A DNA stretch of 64,000 bases. Origin: Actinocrinis sp035653575. Lineage in GTDB: Bacteria > Actinomycetota > Actinomycetes > Streptomycetales > Catenulisporaceae. This document shows, in pieces, positions 47,486 to 57,259 of this stretch (positions are counted from its first letter, which is position 1; every line of letters begins with the position of its first letter). Location of the stretch: NCBI RefSeq assembly GCF_035653575.1, contig NZ_DASRBQ010000124.1:1-64000 (forward strand), in the 5' to 3' direction. A program made the position numbers and the translations under genes. The notes beneath the pieces are model-generated. The model saw only the letters and a program-made list of their open reading frames with translations. It was not told where the DNA came from and did not search any database.

Positions 47486-48307
47486 ATGGACCACGACACC
47501 GACACGAATCGGCTCGGCACGTACCTGCGTGCCCGGCGCGAGCTGGTCACACCCGAGCAGGCCGGCATCCCGGCCGGCTTCAACCGGCGCGTCCCCGGGT
47601 TGCGCCGGGAGGAAGTCGCGATGCTGGCCGGAATCAGCGCCGACTACTACCTGCGGCTCGAACGCGGACGCGACAAGAACCCCTCGCCGCAGGTGCTGCA
47701 AGCGCTCGCTCGGGTCCTGCGGCTCGACGAGGTCGAATACCAATACCTGCTCGACCTCGCGCAACCCCGGCAACGGGGTTCCCGCCGGCGCGCCGAGCGT
47801 GTCCCGGCCCGTCTGCACCATTTGCTCGCGGCCTTGGAGGTGCCGGCCTTCATCGAGGGCCGGGCTTTCGACGTTCTGGCATCGAACCCGCTGGCCGTCG
47901 CGTTCTCACCCCGGCTGCGGCCGGGCGAGAACCGATTGCGCTCGCTGTTGCTCGATCCCGAGGAGCGCGAGTTCCACACCGACTGGGAGGCGGCCACAGC
48001 GCATTTCGTGGGCTCGTTCCGCCAATCCGTCGGCGACGCGACCGACGACGCGCGCATCGTCGAACTCGTCGGGGAACTCACCCTGGCGAGCGGCCGCTTC
48101 CGCGCACTCTGGGCACGCCACGACGTACGCCGGCTTGAGGGCGGCACGACCAGGGTGAACCATCCGCTCGTCGGCGAGATGCGCCTCAACCGCGACAAGC
48201 TGCCGGTCGACGACGTCATCCTCGTGGTCTACTACGCGGACGCGGGCAGCGAGAGCGCGGAGAAACTACGTGTGCTGGCTTCGCTGGCCGCGAAGGTCGA
48301 ACGTTAG
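47486..48307 (+). CDS. XRE/MmyB-type transcriptional regulator
   Basis: 273-residue regulator. The N-terminal XRE HTH (about 10-85) holds VPGLRREEVAMLAGIS and ADYYLRLERGRDKNPS; the C-terminal MmyB-like ligand-binding domain (about 105-270) is PAS-like and thought to bind fatty acids or similar ligands. The ATG at 47486 starts close to the HTH; an upstream in-frame start would overlap the divergent SDR gene. An imperfect repeat (AGGGAG...CCCCCT around 47438-47457) in the divergent gap may be its operator. Confidence 0.9.
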   Translation: MDHDTDTNRLGTYLRARRELVTPEQAGIPAGFNRRVPGLRREEVAMLAGISADYYLRLERGRDKNPSPQVLQALARVLRLDEVEYQYLLDLAQPRQRGSRRRAERVPARLHHLLAALEVPAFIEGRAFDVLASNPLAVAFSPRLRPGENRLRSLLLDPEEREFHTDWEAATAHFVGSFRQSVGDATDDARIVELVGELTLASGRFRALWARHDVRRLEGGTTRVNHPLVGEMRLNRDKLPVDDVILVVYYADAGSESAEKLRVLASLAAKVER

Positions 48308-48313
48308 GCGCGG

Positions 48314-49732
48314 TCAGCCCATCTGTTCGAGCGCTTTCCCCTTCGTCTCCCGCACCAGGAACGCGACGAACGGGATCGAGAGCGCGGCGAAGCAGGCGTA
48401 GATGATGTACGCGCCGCTCAGGTCCCACCGCGACATGCTCGGGAAGCTCTGGGTGATCGCGAAGTTCGCCATCCACTGCGCCGAGGCCGCGATGGACAGT
48501 GCCAGCGCCCTGATCCGGTTCGGGAACATCTCGCCGAGCAGGACCCAGACCACCACGCCCCAGGACATCGCGAAGAAGAACACGTAGACGTGCGCGGCGA
48601 CGATCGCGACCGTGCCCTCGTCGCGGGGGATGTGCGCGTTGCTGCCCGTTCCGGTGGCGTAGGAGAACGCCCAGGCCGCCAAGCCGAGCGAGATCATCAT
48701 GCCGGTCGAGCCGATCAGCGCCAGGGGCTTGCGGCCGATCCGGTCGATCACGAGGATCGCCACGATCGTGCCGATGATGTTGACCAGCGAGGTGGAGACG
48801 CTGATCAGCAGCGAGTTGGCCTCGTTGATGCCGACCGACTGCCACAGCAGCGAGGAGTAGTAGAAGATCACGTTGATGCCGACGAACTGCTGGAAGACGC
48901 TCAGGCCGATGCCGATCCAGACGATCGCCAGGATCCGGCCGGACGGGCCGAGCAGGTCGCGCCAGCCGGCGCGCCGGTCGGAGGCCAGCACCGCGCGGAT
49001 CTCGGCGATGCGCGCGGTGCTGTCTTCGTGCCCTTCCACCTTGGCCAGCACCTCGCGGGCCCGCTCGTCCTGCCCGGTGGCGACCAGATAGCGCGGCGAT
49101 TCGGGCACGATGAAGCCGAGCGCGCCGTAGAGCAGCGCCGGCCCGACCTCCATCAGCAGCATCCACTGCCAGGCCTCAAGGCCCCACAGATGGTTTTCGC
49201 TCTTTCCTCCGGCGGCCTGGGCGAGCGCGTAGTTGACCAGCTGGGAGACGAAGATGCCGAGGACGATCGCCATCTGCTGGAGCGAGCCGAGCCGGCCGCG
49301 GTATGCCGGGGGCGCGACCTCGGCGATGTAGGCCGGCGCGATCACCGAGGCGATTCCGATGCCCAGGCCGCCGACCACCCGCCAGGCCGCCAGGTCCCAG
49401 ATGTTGAACGGCAGGCCGGCGCCGACGCCGCTCACCGTGAACAGGAACGCGGCCAGCAGCATGACTCTGACCCGACCGATCCGGTCGGCCAGCTGCCCGG
49501 CGATCCACGCCCCGATCGCCGAGCCGATCAGCGCGGCCGCGACCGCGAAGCCGGTCTGGTTGGAGCCGACGTTGAAGTGCTTTTGGATGCCGGTGACCGC
49601 GCCGTTGATCACGGCACTGTCATAGCCGAACAGGAACCCGCCCATCGCGGCCGCCGCCGCGATGAAGACCACGTACCCGAAATGGGTCTCGTCGTGAGGG
49701 ATCACCGCGGGCGAGGTTTTGACGGCAGCCAT
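48314..49732 (-). CDS. MFS sugar porter (GlcP/XylE-like)
   Basis: 472-residue proton-sugar symporter with 12 TM helices. Sugar-porter signatures: GGFLFGYDSAVINGAV in TM1, the GQLADRIGRVRVM loop, VPESPRYLV between TM6 and TM7, QQFVGINVIFYYSSL in TM7 and a PETKG-like end as VRETKGKALE. Glucose or a related hexose/pentose is likely. The start could also be the GTG at 49756; neither has a strong ribosome site. Convergent with the MmyB regulator (6 bases apart), no operon partner. Confidence 0.9.
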   Translation of the reverse strand: MAAVKTSPAVIPHDETHFGYVVFIAAAAAMGGFLFGYDSAVINGAVTGIQKHFNVGSNQTGFAVAAALIGSAIGAWIAGQLADRIGRVRVMLLAAFLFTVSGVGAGLPFNIWDLAAWRVVGGLGIGIASVIAPAYIAEVAPPAYRGRLGSLQQMAIVLGIFVSQLVNYALAQAAGGKSENHLWGLEAWQWMLLMEVGPALLYGALGFIVPESPRYLVATGQDERAREVLAKVEGHEDSTARIAEIRAVLASDRRAGWRDLLGPSGRILAIVWIGIGLSVFQQFVGINVIFYYSSLLWQSVGINEANSLLISVSTSLVNIIGTIVAILVIDRIGRKPLALIGSTGMMISLGLAAWAFSYATGTGSNAHIPRDEGTVAIVAAHVYVFFFAMSWGVVVWVLLGEMFPNRIRALALSIAASAQWMANFAITQSFPSMSRWDLSGAYIIYACFAALSIPFVAFLVRETKGKALEQMG

Positions 49733-49893
49733 ACCTCGAACAACATCACGGAGCACGCGCCGGTGCCATTCAGGCGGGCCGACCTACGTCCAAAAGGACG
49801 ACGCCGGGCCGCGAGCATGCGACCGCCCGCCGGTCCCGCACGTTTGGCAGCTGCGTGCGGGGCGTCGGCGGGCGGCGAAGCGCCGGCCTGGGG

Positions 49894-50487
49894 TCAGCGC
49901 ATCGCGGCGAAGCGGCTCATCGCGTGCTCGACGAGGCGGATCAGCGTCAGCTTGGTCGATTCGCGGGAGCGCGCGTCACAGGTCACGATCGGCACGTCGC
50001 TCGGGATGGACAGCGCCTCCCGGACGTCGTCCACGGCGTGGCTGAGCGTGCCGTCGAAGCAGTTGAGCGCGACGATGTACGGCAGGCCGGCGTCCTCGAA
50101 GTAGTCGATCGCGGAGAAGCAGTCGGCCAGCCGCCTGGTGTCGACCAGCACCACCGCGCCGATGGCGCCGCGGGTCAGGTCGTCCCACATGAACCAGAAC
50201 CGGTTCTGCCCCGGGGTGCCGAACAGGTACAGGATCAGCTCGCGGTCCAGGGACACCCGGCCGAAGTCCATCGCGACCGTGGTGGTGGTCTTGTCCGGAA
50301 CCTTGGTCAGGTCGTCGATGCCGTCGCTCGCGGCGGTCATGACCGCCTCAGTCGTCAGCGGATTGATCTCCGAGACCGCGCCGACGAACGTGGTCTTCCC
50401 CACCCCGAAGCCCCCGGCGACGACGATCTTGACAGAGGTCGTCGGCCCCGCGGTCCTTTCGGGCGGGCTAGAGGTTGCGAAGTCCAA
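49894..50487 (-). CDS. cvnD: Conservon GTPase CvnD
   Basis: 197-residue Ras-like small GTPase of the CvnD/MglA group. G1 is GGFGVGKTTF (about 25-34), G3 region FGTPGQNRFWF with Pro-Gly-Gln, and G4 LNCFDG (a variant of NKxD typical of CvnD proteins). Acts with the sensor-like CvnA, roadblock CvnB and DUF742 CvnC as a membrane-associated switch resembling a eukaryotic G-protein system. Its start overlaps the cvnC end by 20 bases; last gene of the conservon. Confidence 0.95.
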   Translation of the reverse strand: MDFATSSPPERTAGPTTSVKIVVAGGFGVGKTTFVGAVSEINPLTTEAVMTAASDGIDDLTKVPDKTTTTVAMDFGRVSLDRELILYLFGTPGQNRFWFMWDDLTRGAIGAVVLVDTRRLADCFSAIDYFEDAGLPYIVALNCFDGTLSHAVDDVREALSIPSDVPIVTCDARSRESTKLTLIRLVEHAMSRFAAMR

Positions 50488-50821
50488 TGAGCACCCTTTC
50501 CAGAAGTGCGAGGTCCGGCTTGCCCTCGGTGGTGTTGGACTGGTGGACGGCGATCAGGCCGGCTTCGGCCATGTCGCCGACCATCACCCGTGCGACGCCG
50601 AGCGGCATCCGCATGAGCGCGGCGATCTCGGCCAGCGACTTCACCTCTACGCACAGGTCGCAGATCCGCTGGTGCTCCGGCATGAGGCCGAAACCCCCGG
50701 TGCGGCCGCGCGGCGTCGTGGACACCAGCGCCTCGATGGCCAGCTGGTAGCGCGCCCGGGTCCGGCCGCCGGTCATGGCGTACGGCCGCACGAGCGGTGA
50801 CGAATCGTGTCCTGAGCTCAA
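50468..50821 (-). CDS. cvnC: Conservon DUF742 protein CvnC
   Basis: 117 residues of the DUF742 family, a winged-helix-like fold: SPLVRPYAMTGGRTR at the N-terminus, CDLCVEVKSLAEIAALMRMP in the middle and PLGVARVMVGDMAEAGL toward the end. Proposed to connect CvnB and CvnD; it lies between them. No DNA-binding role is proven. Confidence 0.95.
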   Translation of the reverse strand: MSSGHDSSPLVRPYAMTGGRTRARYQLAIEALVSTTPRGRTGGFGLMPEHQRICDLCVEVKSLAEIAALMRMPLGVARVMVGDMAEAGLIAVHQSNTTEGKPDLALLERVLIGLRNL

Positions 50822-50876
50822 TGAAACCGTCCTTCACGCTGAAATCGTGCGCCGCCGTTTCGGCCTGGTCCGCAGA

Positions 50877-51299
50877 CTACCGGGGAAGCGCGTTCTGCAG
50901 TTCCGCCCGCAGCGCCGGGGTGAGCACGTCGCCGGCCCGCTCCACCAGCAGTGCCATCTCGTAGCCGATCAGACCCATGTCGCAGTCGGAGGACGCCAGC
51001 ACGGCGAGCACCGAGCCGTCGCTGATCGCCATGACGAACAGGAAGCCGCGCACCATCTCGACCACGGTCTGGGTGACCGCGCCGCCCTCGAAGATCCGGG
51101 CCGCGCCCTGGGTCAGGCTGGACAGGCCGGAGGCCACCGCCGCCAGTTGGTCGGCGCGGTCGCGCGGGAAGCCGTTGGACACCGCGAGCAGCAGGCCGTC
51201 CGAGGAGACCACGACGGTGTGCGCCACCCCCGGGACCCGGTCGACGAAGTTGGTGATCAGCCAGTTGAGATTCTGCGCCGCCTGGCTCAGCTCACTCAC
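50877..51299 (-). CDS. cvnB: Conservon roadblock/LC7 protein CvnB
   Basis: 140-residue roadblock/LC7 domain protein: LNWLITNFVDRVPGVAHTVV, SSDGLLLAVSNGFPRDRADQ and LAAVASGLSSL. Such proteins regulate small GTPases, here CvnD. It follows cvnA by 108 bases and precedes cvnC by 55. Confidence 0.95.
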   Translation of the reverse strand: MSELSQAAQNLNWLITNFVDRVPGVAHTVVVSSDGLLLAVSNGFPRDRADQLAAVASGLSSLTQGAARIFEGGAVTQTVVEMVRGFLFVMAISDGSVLAVLASSDCDMGLIGYEMALLVERAGDVLTPALRAELQNALPR

Positions 51300-51407
51300 A
51301 GTGCATCCCCTTCCGAAGGGAACGTCGGTACATGGTCGGGCAGGTGCGGGAGTGCGGGGAGCGGTTGGCGGGCCGCCGGGCGTCCCCCACCGGACGCGAA
51401 GCGGTCA

Positions 51408-54400
51408 TCAGTCGTCATTCTTCCCGTCCTGGCCGGGCTCGTGGTCGGTCGCCGCGGCGTCACGGCCCTGCCGCAGGCCCTGGTGGAAGCTGGAGAGCCG
51501 GCCGCGTACCGCGTCCGCGGAACGCGGCGGGATGATCGGCGGGGTGGCCTTCGCCGCGCCCGAGCCGCCCGCGGAACCGGGCACGAGGTTCGACCTGGGC
51601 ACCCGCTTGGGCAGGCCCTTCGTGGTCAGACCCGCAGCCACCGGCTTGGCCGCAGCTTGGGCGGCCTTCCACCCCTCGTCTCCCGGCGATGACCAGGCGG
51701 CTGAGGTGTTCTCCATAGGCGAGGCTCCTCGGGAGTCGGCGGCGGGCTTCTCATCGGTGGCGGGCGCCGTCGCCAGGGGCTGCACGGGGAGGCCGACCGG
51801 AGCGGAAGCTGGCGGCGCGGCGGAGGCGGCCGGTGCGGGCGCGCTCGCCGAAGCCGCCGGTGCCTGCGCGGCGACCGGAGCTGACGGGGTCGGGACGCTC
51901 GGCGCGCTCGGGGTGGGAGCGGCCGGGCTGGAGACGGAGCTGCTGGTGCTTGTGCCCGTCGACCCGAGGTCGAACTTGGCTCCGGTGCCGTTGGACGATC
52001 CCGCTGCCGGGGCCGTCACCGCCGGTCCGGAGGTGGAGCCTGAGCCGCTTCCCGGCGTGGTTCCGAGGCCGCCGCCGGGAGCCGTGCCGTTGCCGCCACT
52101 ACCCGATCCGCGCGCCGCGGAGGTCGCGGGAGCGGCCGGCGGCGGCATCGTGGGCAGCGGCGGCAGCACGGTGTTCGCCTGGGCGAGGGCGGCCTGGGCG
52201 CGCGCCTCGTCCCGGCGGCGGAACCACTCGGACTCCATCGCCTCGAAGATCGGGAGCCGTTCGTCGGTGGCCGGGGCCGGGGGCAGCGGGTCCTGGGCGA
52301 AGAGCCGCTCCACGGCGGTCGGCGCGGAGGACGGGACCAGCGGCGCGGCCTGCGGCAGGTCGAGCTCCGACGGTACCTGCACCGGCGGCGGCGCGGTCGG
52401 CGTCACCGGGGCGGACGGAGCCTGGGCCGCGGGCATGTCGGCCGGGACCTGGGGTCCGGCGGGCGGCGGGAAGGCCGGGCCGGGGAAGCCGGGGCCCTGG
52501 CCGGCCGGGTCCTGGATCCGCGGGAACTGGCCCGTGGAGGCCGGGTCCTGCGGACGCGAGCCGGGCGCCGCGGCGTCCGGGCGCTCGGTGGCCGGGCCGG
52601 GGAACTGCGGCGCGGCGTCCGGGCTGGGCACCCGCGGGAACTGACCGGAGGACGAGGGGTCCTGGATCCGGGGGAACTGGCCGGTCGAGGAGGGGTCCTG
52701 GATCCGCGGGATCTGCCCGGTGGAGGCGGAGTCCGGTCCGCGGCCGCCGGCCGGACGGCCGGGGCCAGGCTCGCGGCTGAGGCCCTGGATGTCGAACTGG
52801 CCGCTGGAACCCTGGCCGGCGGTGTCCCGGCCGGGCGCGGGCCGCTCGGACTCGGCGTCGCGTCCGCCGCCGAAGGGCGGGAACCGGCCGGGTCCCTCAG
52901 GCGGGCTGCCCGGGCGGCCGCCGCTGATCGGCGGGAACTGCGTAGTGGCGTCGGGGTCGAGCAGCGCGTCGAGGCCGGAGGCCATGCCGGGGCGGTCCTC
53001 GAACGGGGTGCGCGCGCCGGGGATCGTCGGGCTGGGCGCGGTCGGGCCGCCGTCGCGAGGCTCGCCGCGGCGCGGGAGCACGTCCGGGCCGTTCGGCGGG
53101 GTCGGGGCGCCACCAAAGGGCGGCAGATCGGCGAACTGGTCGCCGTTGGACAGACCTGACGGTGCGTTACCGACACCCGCGGGCGAGCTGCTGCCCGGCC
53201 CGGCCGGTGCGGTACCGAGACCGGACGGTGCGGCACCGCGGTACGGCGGAGCACCCGCGCCCTCGGCCGGGAAGGCGGCGATGTCGCCGGTCCCCTCCTG
53301 ATCCGGGAAGCCCGCCTGGCCGCCGCCGCGGCGGGGCAGCGCGCCCAGCGAGCGGGCGCCAGTTGCCGAAAGCTCAGGCGTGGGGGCCTGCTGCTCACCG
53401 TCGGCGCCGGCGAGGAGCGTGCTGGGCACGAGCACGAGGGCGGTGATGCCGCCGCCGGCCGAGCGGCGCAGCCGCACCTGGATGCCGTGCCGGGTGGCCA
53501 GCCGGCCGACCACGTACAGGCCCATGCGGCGGGAGATGGCGACGTCGATGACCGGCGGGTTGGCCAGCCGCTCGTTCGCGTCGTCGAGCTCCTCGGGGGT
53601 CATGCCGATGCCGGCGTCCTCGATCTCCAGCATGACGCCGCCGGTGTTGAGCATGTTGGCGGTCACCGAGACCTTGGTCTCCGGCGCGGAGAAGGAGGTG
53701 GCGTTCTCCAGCAGCTCGGCGACCAGGTGCACGAGGTCGTTGACGACGCGGCCGAGCACGTTGACGTCGGGCAGGTCGCGCAGCGCGACCCGCTCGTACT
53801 GCTCCACCTCGGAGGCGCCGGCGCGCATCACGTCGAGCAGGCGGACCGCCTGGCTCCACTTGCGGCCCGGCTCCTCGCCCGCGAGGACCAGCAGGTTCTC
53901 CCCGTTGCGGCGCATACGGGTGGCCAGGTGGTCCAGTTTGAACAGGTTCGCCAGCTGGTCCGGGTCCTGCTCGCTGTTCTCCAGTTCGTCGATCAGCCGC
54001 AGCTGGCGCTGGACCAGCGACTGCGAGCGGCGGGAGAGGTTGACGAACATCGAGTTGACGTTCGATCGCAGCAGCGCCTGCTCGGAGGCCAGGCGCACGG
54101 CCTGCTGGTGGACCTCGTCGAAGGCCCGGGCGACCTGGCCGATCTCGTCGTTGGAGTTGATCGGGATCGGATCGACCGCGGTCTCGGCGTCGAAATTGTC
54201 CGCGTCACGCAGCCTGCGGACCACCTCGGGCAGCCGGTTGGCGGCGATGTCCAGCGCGCCGGTACGCAGCGCCTGCAGCGGGCCGACCAGTGAGCGCGCG
54301 ACCAGCGCGATGCCGAAGAAGGAGATCAGCAACGCGAACACGATCATCGCGATGTTCTTGTAAAGGTCCGACTGCGCGTTGCTCAGCAGCGTCCCGGAGT

Positions 54401-55568
54401 CCGTGATCATCTGCTGGATCGCGGTGCCCTGCACGGTGCGCAGGTCGCCGATGGTGGCCGGCAGCGACTCGTCGACGATGGCCGGGCCGAGCTGGGAGCT
54501 GCTGCTCTGCCAGGTGGCGCTGCCCTGCAGGATCGAGAGCACCCGGGCGACCGCCGCCTGCGCCGCGGTGATGTCCGGGCCGGAGACCGTCGCCTGGAAC
54601 GACTGGATCAAGGAGGGCGCGCCGACGTTCAGGAAGGCGTTCTGCGCGGAGGTCGCCGTCGCGATGGCCTGGTTGAGGTTCGTCGACTGGATCTTCGCCT
54701 CGACCGGGTCCGGGTTCGGGCCCTGCCCGCCGATCTGGCCGTTGGCGATGACTTCCTGGGTGTAGAGCTGCGCGACCGACTGGGCCTCGACCAGGTTGTC
54801 GAGCGCGGAGAGCGCGGCGTTGTCCTGGGCGACCAGCGCGTCGGAGGTGTCGCTGGCGGTCTGGCCGATGACGGCCATGACGTCGTCGATGATGCTGGTG
54901 TAGGCGCGGAAGGCCAGGCTCGACTGCACCTGGCTGCCAGTAGCCACCTTGCGTATCTCACCGAGGTCGGTGACCCGGCCGAAGGCCTCGGTGGCGAAGG
55001 CGCGCAGGTTGGGGTTGAACGAGTTGCCGCTGATGACCTGGTTGGCCACCGCGCTGACCTGTGTGATCGCGGTGGTGGCGGCCTGCTGGGCGTCGGTGTA
55101 GGCGGTGACGTAGGACTCGAGCAGCGGCTTGAGGTTCAAGTTCTGCTGGTCGGCCTGGTTCTGCTGGGCGCGCGCGTCGGCGGCGGCCATGGTGCACGGC
55201 TGCATGACGGACAGGCACACCGAGGCGGCCAGCCGCTCCTGCTGGAGCGCGAGCAGCACCTCCTCGACCGAGGTGGTGGTCTGCGCCTCGAAGTGGGCGT
55301 TGCTGAAGTGCGTCTCGTCCTGGTACAGGGTGTTGATACGGGCGGCGGCCAGGCCGACGGCGGCCAGCAGCGGCAGCAGCACCAGCAGCGTGAGCCGGTT
55401 GCGCACGCGCCAGCTGCGCAGCGAGAACAGGCCGGGCCTGGCTGCGGACTGCACCGGGGCGGGATCGGCGGGCTGAGACGGACGGCGGCGCTCCGGCGCA
55501 CCCGGCCGGCCCGCGCGCGGCCCCGACTGGGCAGGCTCGCGTCGCGGGGTCACGGGACGTGTCTGCAC
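51408..55568 (-). CDS. cvnA: Conservon sensor kinase-like protein CvnA with long disordered tail
   Basis: 1386-residue membrane protein, GTG start. A short Pro/Arg-rich N-terminus, TM1 (about 58-80), a nitrate/nitrite-sensing (NIT)-type extracytoplasmic domain (about 85-395), TM2 (about 400-425), HAMP (about 425-500), a dimerisation-like helix region (about 505-600) and an HATPase domain (about 605-740) with ELLENATSFS and EDAGIGMTPEEL. No classical HisKA phospho-His motif is evident. About 640 residues follow that are Pro/Gly/Ala/Ser-rich and contain 12-residue repeats (STGQFPRIQDPS type, encoded at about 52490-52735). That tail makes the protein clearly longer than most CvnA proteins I recall. 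Confidence 0.93.
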   Translation of the reverse strand: MQTRPVTPRREPAQSGPRAGRPGAPERRRPSQPADPAPVQSAARPGLFSLRSWRVRNRLTLLVLLPLLAAVGLAAARINTLYQDETHFSNAHFEAQTTTSVEEVLLALQQERLAASVCLSVMQPCTMAAADARAQQNQADQQNLNLKPLLESYVTAYTDAQQAATTAITQVSAVANQVISGNSFNPNLRAFATEAFGRVTDLGEIRKVATGSQVQSSLAFRAYTSIIDDVMAVIGQTASDTSDALVAQDNAALSALDNLVEAQSVAQLYTQEVIANGQIGGQGPNPDPVEAKIQSTNLNQAIATATSAQNAFLNVGAPSLIQSFQATVSGPDITAAQAAVARVLSILQGSATWQSSSSQLGPAIVDESLPATIGDLRTVQGTAIQQMITDSGTLLSNAQSDLYKNIAMIVFALLISFFGIALVARSLVGPLQALRTGALDIAANRLPEVVRRLRDADNFDAETAVDPIPINSNDEIGQVARAFDEVHQQAVRLASEQALLRSNVNSMFVNLSRRSQSLVQRQLRLIDELENSEQDPDQLANLFKLDHLATRMRRNGENLLVLAGEEPGRKWSQAVRLLDVMRAGASEVEQYERVALRDLPDVNVLGRVVNDLVHLVAELLENATSFSAPETKVSVTANMLNTGGVMLEIEDAGIGMTPEELDDANERLANPPVIDVAISRRMGLYVVGRLATRHGIQVRLRRSAGGGITALVLVPSTLLAGADGEQQAPTPELSATGARSLGALPRRGGGQAGFPDQEGTGDIAAFPAEGAGAPPYRGAAPSGLGTAPAGPGSSSPAGVGNAPSGLSNGDQFADLPPFGGAPTPPNGPDVLPRRGEPRDGGPTAPSPTIPGARTPFEDRPGMASGLDALLDPDATTQFPPISGGRPGSPPEGPGRFPPFGGGRDAESERPAPGRDTAGQGSSGQFDIQGLSREPGPGRPAGGRGPDSASTGQIPRIQDPSSTGQFPRIQDPSSSGQFPRVPSPDAAPQFPGPATERPDAAAPGSRPQDPASTGQFPRIQDPAGQGPGFPGPAFPPPAGPQVPADMPAAQAPSAPVTPTAPPPVQVPSELDLPQAAPLVPSSAPTAVERLFAQDPLPPAPATDERLPIFEAMESEWFRRRDEARAQAALAQANTVLPPLPTMPPPAAPATSAARGSGSGGNGTAPGGGLGTTPGSGSGSTSGPAVTAPAAGSSNGTGAKFDLGSTGTSTSSSVSSPAAPTPSAPSVPTPSAPVAAQAPAASASAPAPAASAAPPASAPVGLPVQPLATAPATDEKPAADSRGASPMENTSAAWSSPGDEGWKAAQAAAKPVAAGLTTKGLPKRVPRSNLVPGSAGGSGAAKATPPIIPPRSADAVRGRLSSFHQGLRQGRDAAATDHEPGQDGKNDD

Positions 55569-56123
55569 TTGCCCTCACCAAGTTCGTGACCGCACCAAAT
55601 ACTGCGCGCGTCATGTCAGTTGTAACACTGCGGCCGGGCACACCGGCCGCGATCGGCGGGCTGCTCGGCGGTCGTCGCGACTCGACCGCGGCGGGCCTCG
55701 CCCGGCGGTTCGTTCAGGAAACGCATTCCAGCACAGCACCGGCACCGAGGCCAAGACGGGGCCGACATAAATCACTCCGCAGCATGCGACATTTCCGGAC
55801 ATAACACAATGATCCGGACAGGATTCCCGAGATTTTCCCGCCACGCCCTGGCGTTTTCGGCCACCGCGCTGCCACACTTGCCGACCGCGCCTCGGATACT
55901 CGCCTTGAGCAGCGAGAATGCGATCTTCTACGGTTCGTGGCCGATTGACCGCGAAGCGTAGCGAAGTGCCGAATCAGATCGCCAATCGGTGCCTTGAATA
56001 TGCGATATTCGTGTCCTCATTCACGCCGGCAGCGCACACCGGATTTCCACGCCCGCTATTCAGGGCGGGTATCCGGTGGATTAGCATGGCGCCGCCGACG
56101 ACTGAACGTCCCGAGAGGTAGCC
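55569..56123. other. Intergenic region upstream of the lipoprotein gene
   Basis: 555 bases without a gene. A palindrome GAATAT-GCG-ATATTC lies at 55996-56010, and a two-part hairpin (CACCGGAT 56037-56044 with ATCCGGTG 56071-56078, enclosing CCCGC/GCGGG) lies 45 bases before the next start. These may be an operator and a leader structure. The cvnA promoter should also be here, but I could not define it. Confidence 0.5.
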
Positions 56124-57170
56124 ATGTTCCAGCCGAGCCAGCCAGCCCGCCGGTCGCGCCATCGCTCCGGGATCGCGCTCGGCCTGGCCGCCGCGCTCCT
56201 CGCCGCCGCGGCGACCGCGTGCAGCGGCAGCTCGAACGGGCTCGGCAGCCCGGACCAGCCGAACCTGCGGGTCGGCCTGATCGACTCGATCGGCGCCGTC
56301 CCGTTCCAGATCGGCAGCTCGACCACGACGCACGCGTTCATGGACGCCGGACTGAACATCTCGGTGCAGAAGTTCGACAACCAGCAGGAGGAGCTGGCCG
56401 CGCTCGCGTCGGACAAGATCGACATCGCCTACGGCGAGTACGCGCAGTTCCTCAACGGCAGCTCGACGCTGGCGACCAGCGACAACATCCGCGTCGTCAG
56501 CGAGGGCTACGACGCCGGCTCGGGGACGATCGGGCTGTTGAAGCGCACCGGCTTCACCCTGCCGACCTGGGGCGCCGGGGCCGGCAACGCGTTCAACTGC
56601 AACGGTTCGGTCTCGATCGTGGTGCCGAGCAAGACGGGCACCGAATACCTGGCCCTGGCCGCCTGGTTCCAGTCGCTCGGCTCGCCGCTGCCGACCAACT
56701 GCCCGGCGATCGTGGCCAACCCGAACCCGGCCCAGGCGATTGGAGCGGTCGCGTCGCACCAGGCGACGGCGGCGGTGCTTCAGGAACCGTACGTGACGGC
56801 GGCCGAGATCAGCGGCGGCCTGCAGCTGGACCAGGACCTGGCGACCGGTAACGCGTCCGCGGTGCCCGTGGACGGCTACTTCGCGACAAAGACGTTCGTC
56901 ACGAAGTACCCGCACTCGACGGCGATCTTCGCGGCGGTCATGGCGAAGCTTCAGGCCTCCAGCGGCCAGCGCGTCGTGGTGGAGACCGCGCTGCGCAATT
57001 CCGGCAGCGGCATCGACTCGCGAGTGATCGCGGCGATGCAGCTGGGCACCTACCCGTCCGTGGTCCTCCCGGCCAAGCTGGACATCGTGCTGCGGCTTAT
57101 GAGCAATGCGGGCACGGTCAACGGTCTGCTGGACAGCGCGAAGCTGACCAACCTGAACCCCACCGGCTGA
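56124..57170 (+). CDS. Substrate-binding lipoprotein (NMT1/SsuA-like)
   Basis: 348-residue exported lipoprotein. A Sec-type signal (about 10-32) ends in a lipobox-like LAAAATAC, with Cys at about 33. The body follows the periplasmic-binding type II pattern of NitT/TauT/thiamine-precursor binders: LRVGLIDSIGAVPFQIG, ELAALASDKIDIAYGEYAQFL, and an AVPVDGYFATKTF hinge. No permease or ATPase genes are adjacent, so it is an orphan here. It may instead be a sensor subunit; ligand unknown. Confidence 0.8.
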   Translation: MFQPSQPARRSRHRSGIALGLAAALLAAAATACSGSSNGLGSPDQPNLRVGLIDSIGAVPFQIGSSTTTHAFMDAGLNISVQKFDNQQEELAALASDKIDIAYGEYAQFLNGSSTLATSDNIRVVSEGYDAGSGTIGLLKRTGFTLPTWGAGAGNAFNCNGSVSIVVPSKTGTEYLALAAWFQSLGSPLPTNCPAIVANPNPAQAIGAVASHQATAAVLQEPYVTAAEISGGLQLDQDLATGNASAVPVDGYFATKTFVTKYPHSTAIFAAVMAKLQASSGQRVVVETALRNSGSGIDSRVIAAMQLGTYPSVVLPAKLDIVLRLMSNAGTVNGLLDSAKLTNLNPTG

Positions 57171-57259
57171 CCCGCCCTCGCCGTCGGCGTGCCTGTCGGC
57201 CGGCCCGGATAACCTGGGCTCAACCGCCAGGACGATCGACCACAGCAGGGAGCAAGGCC

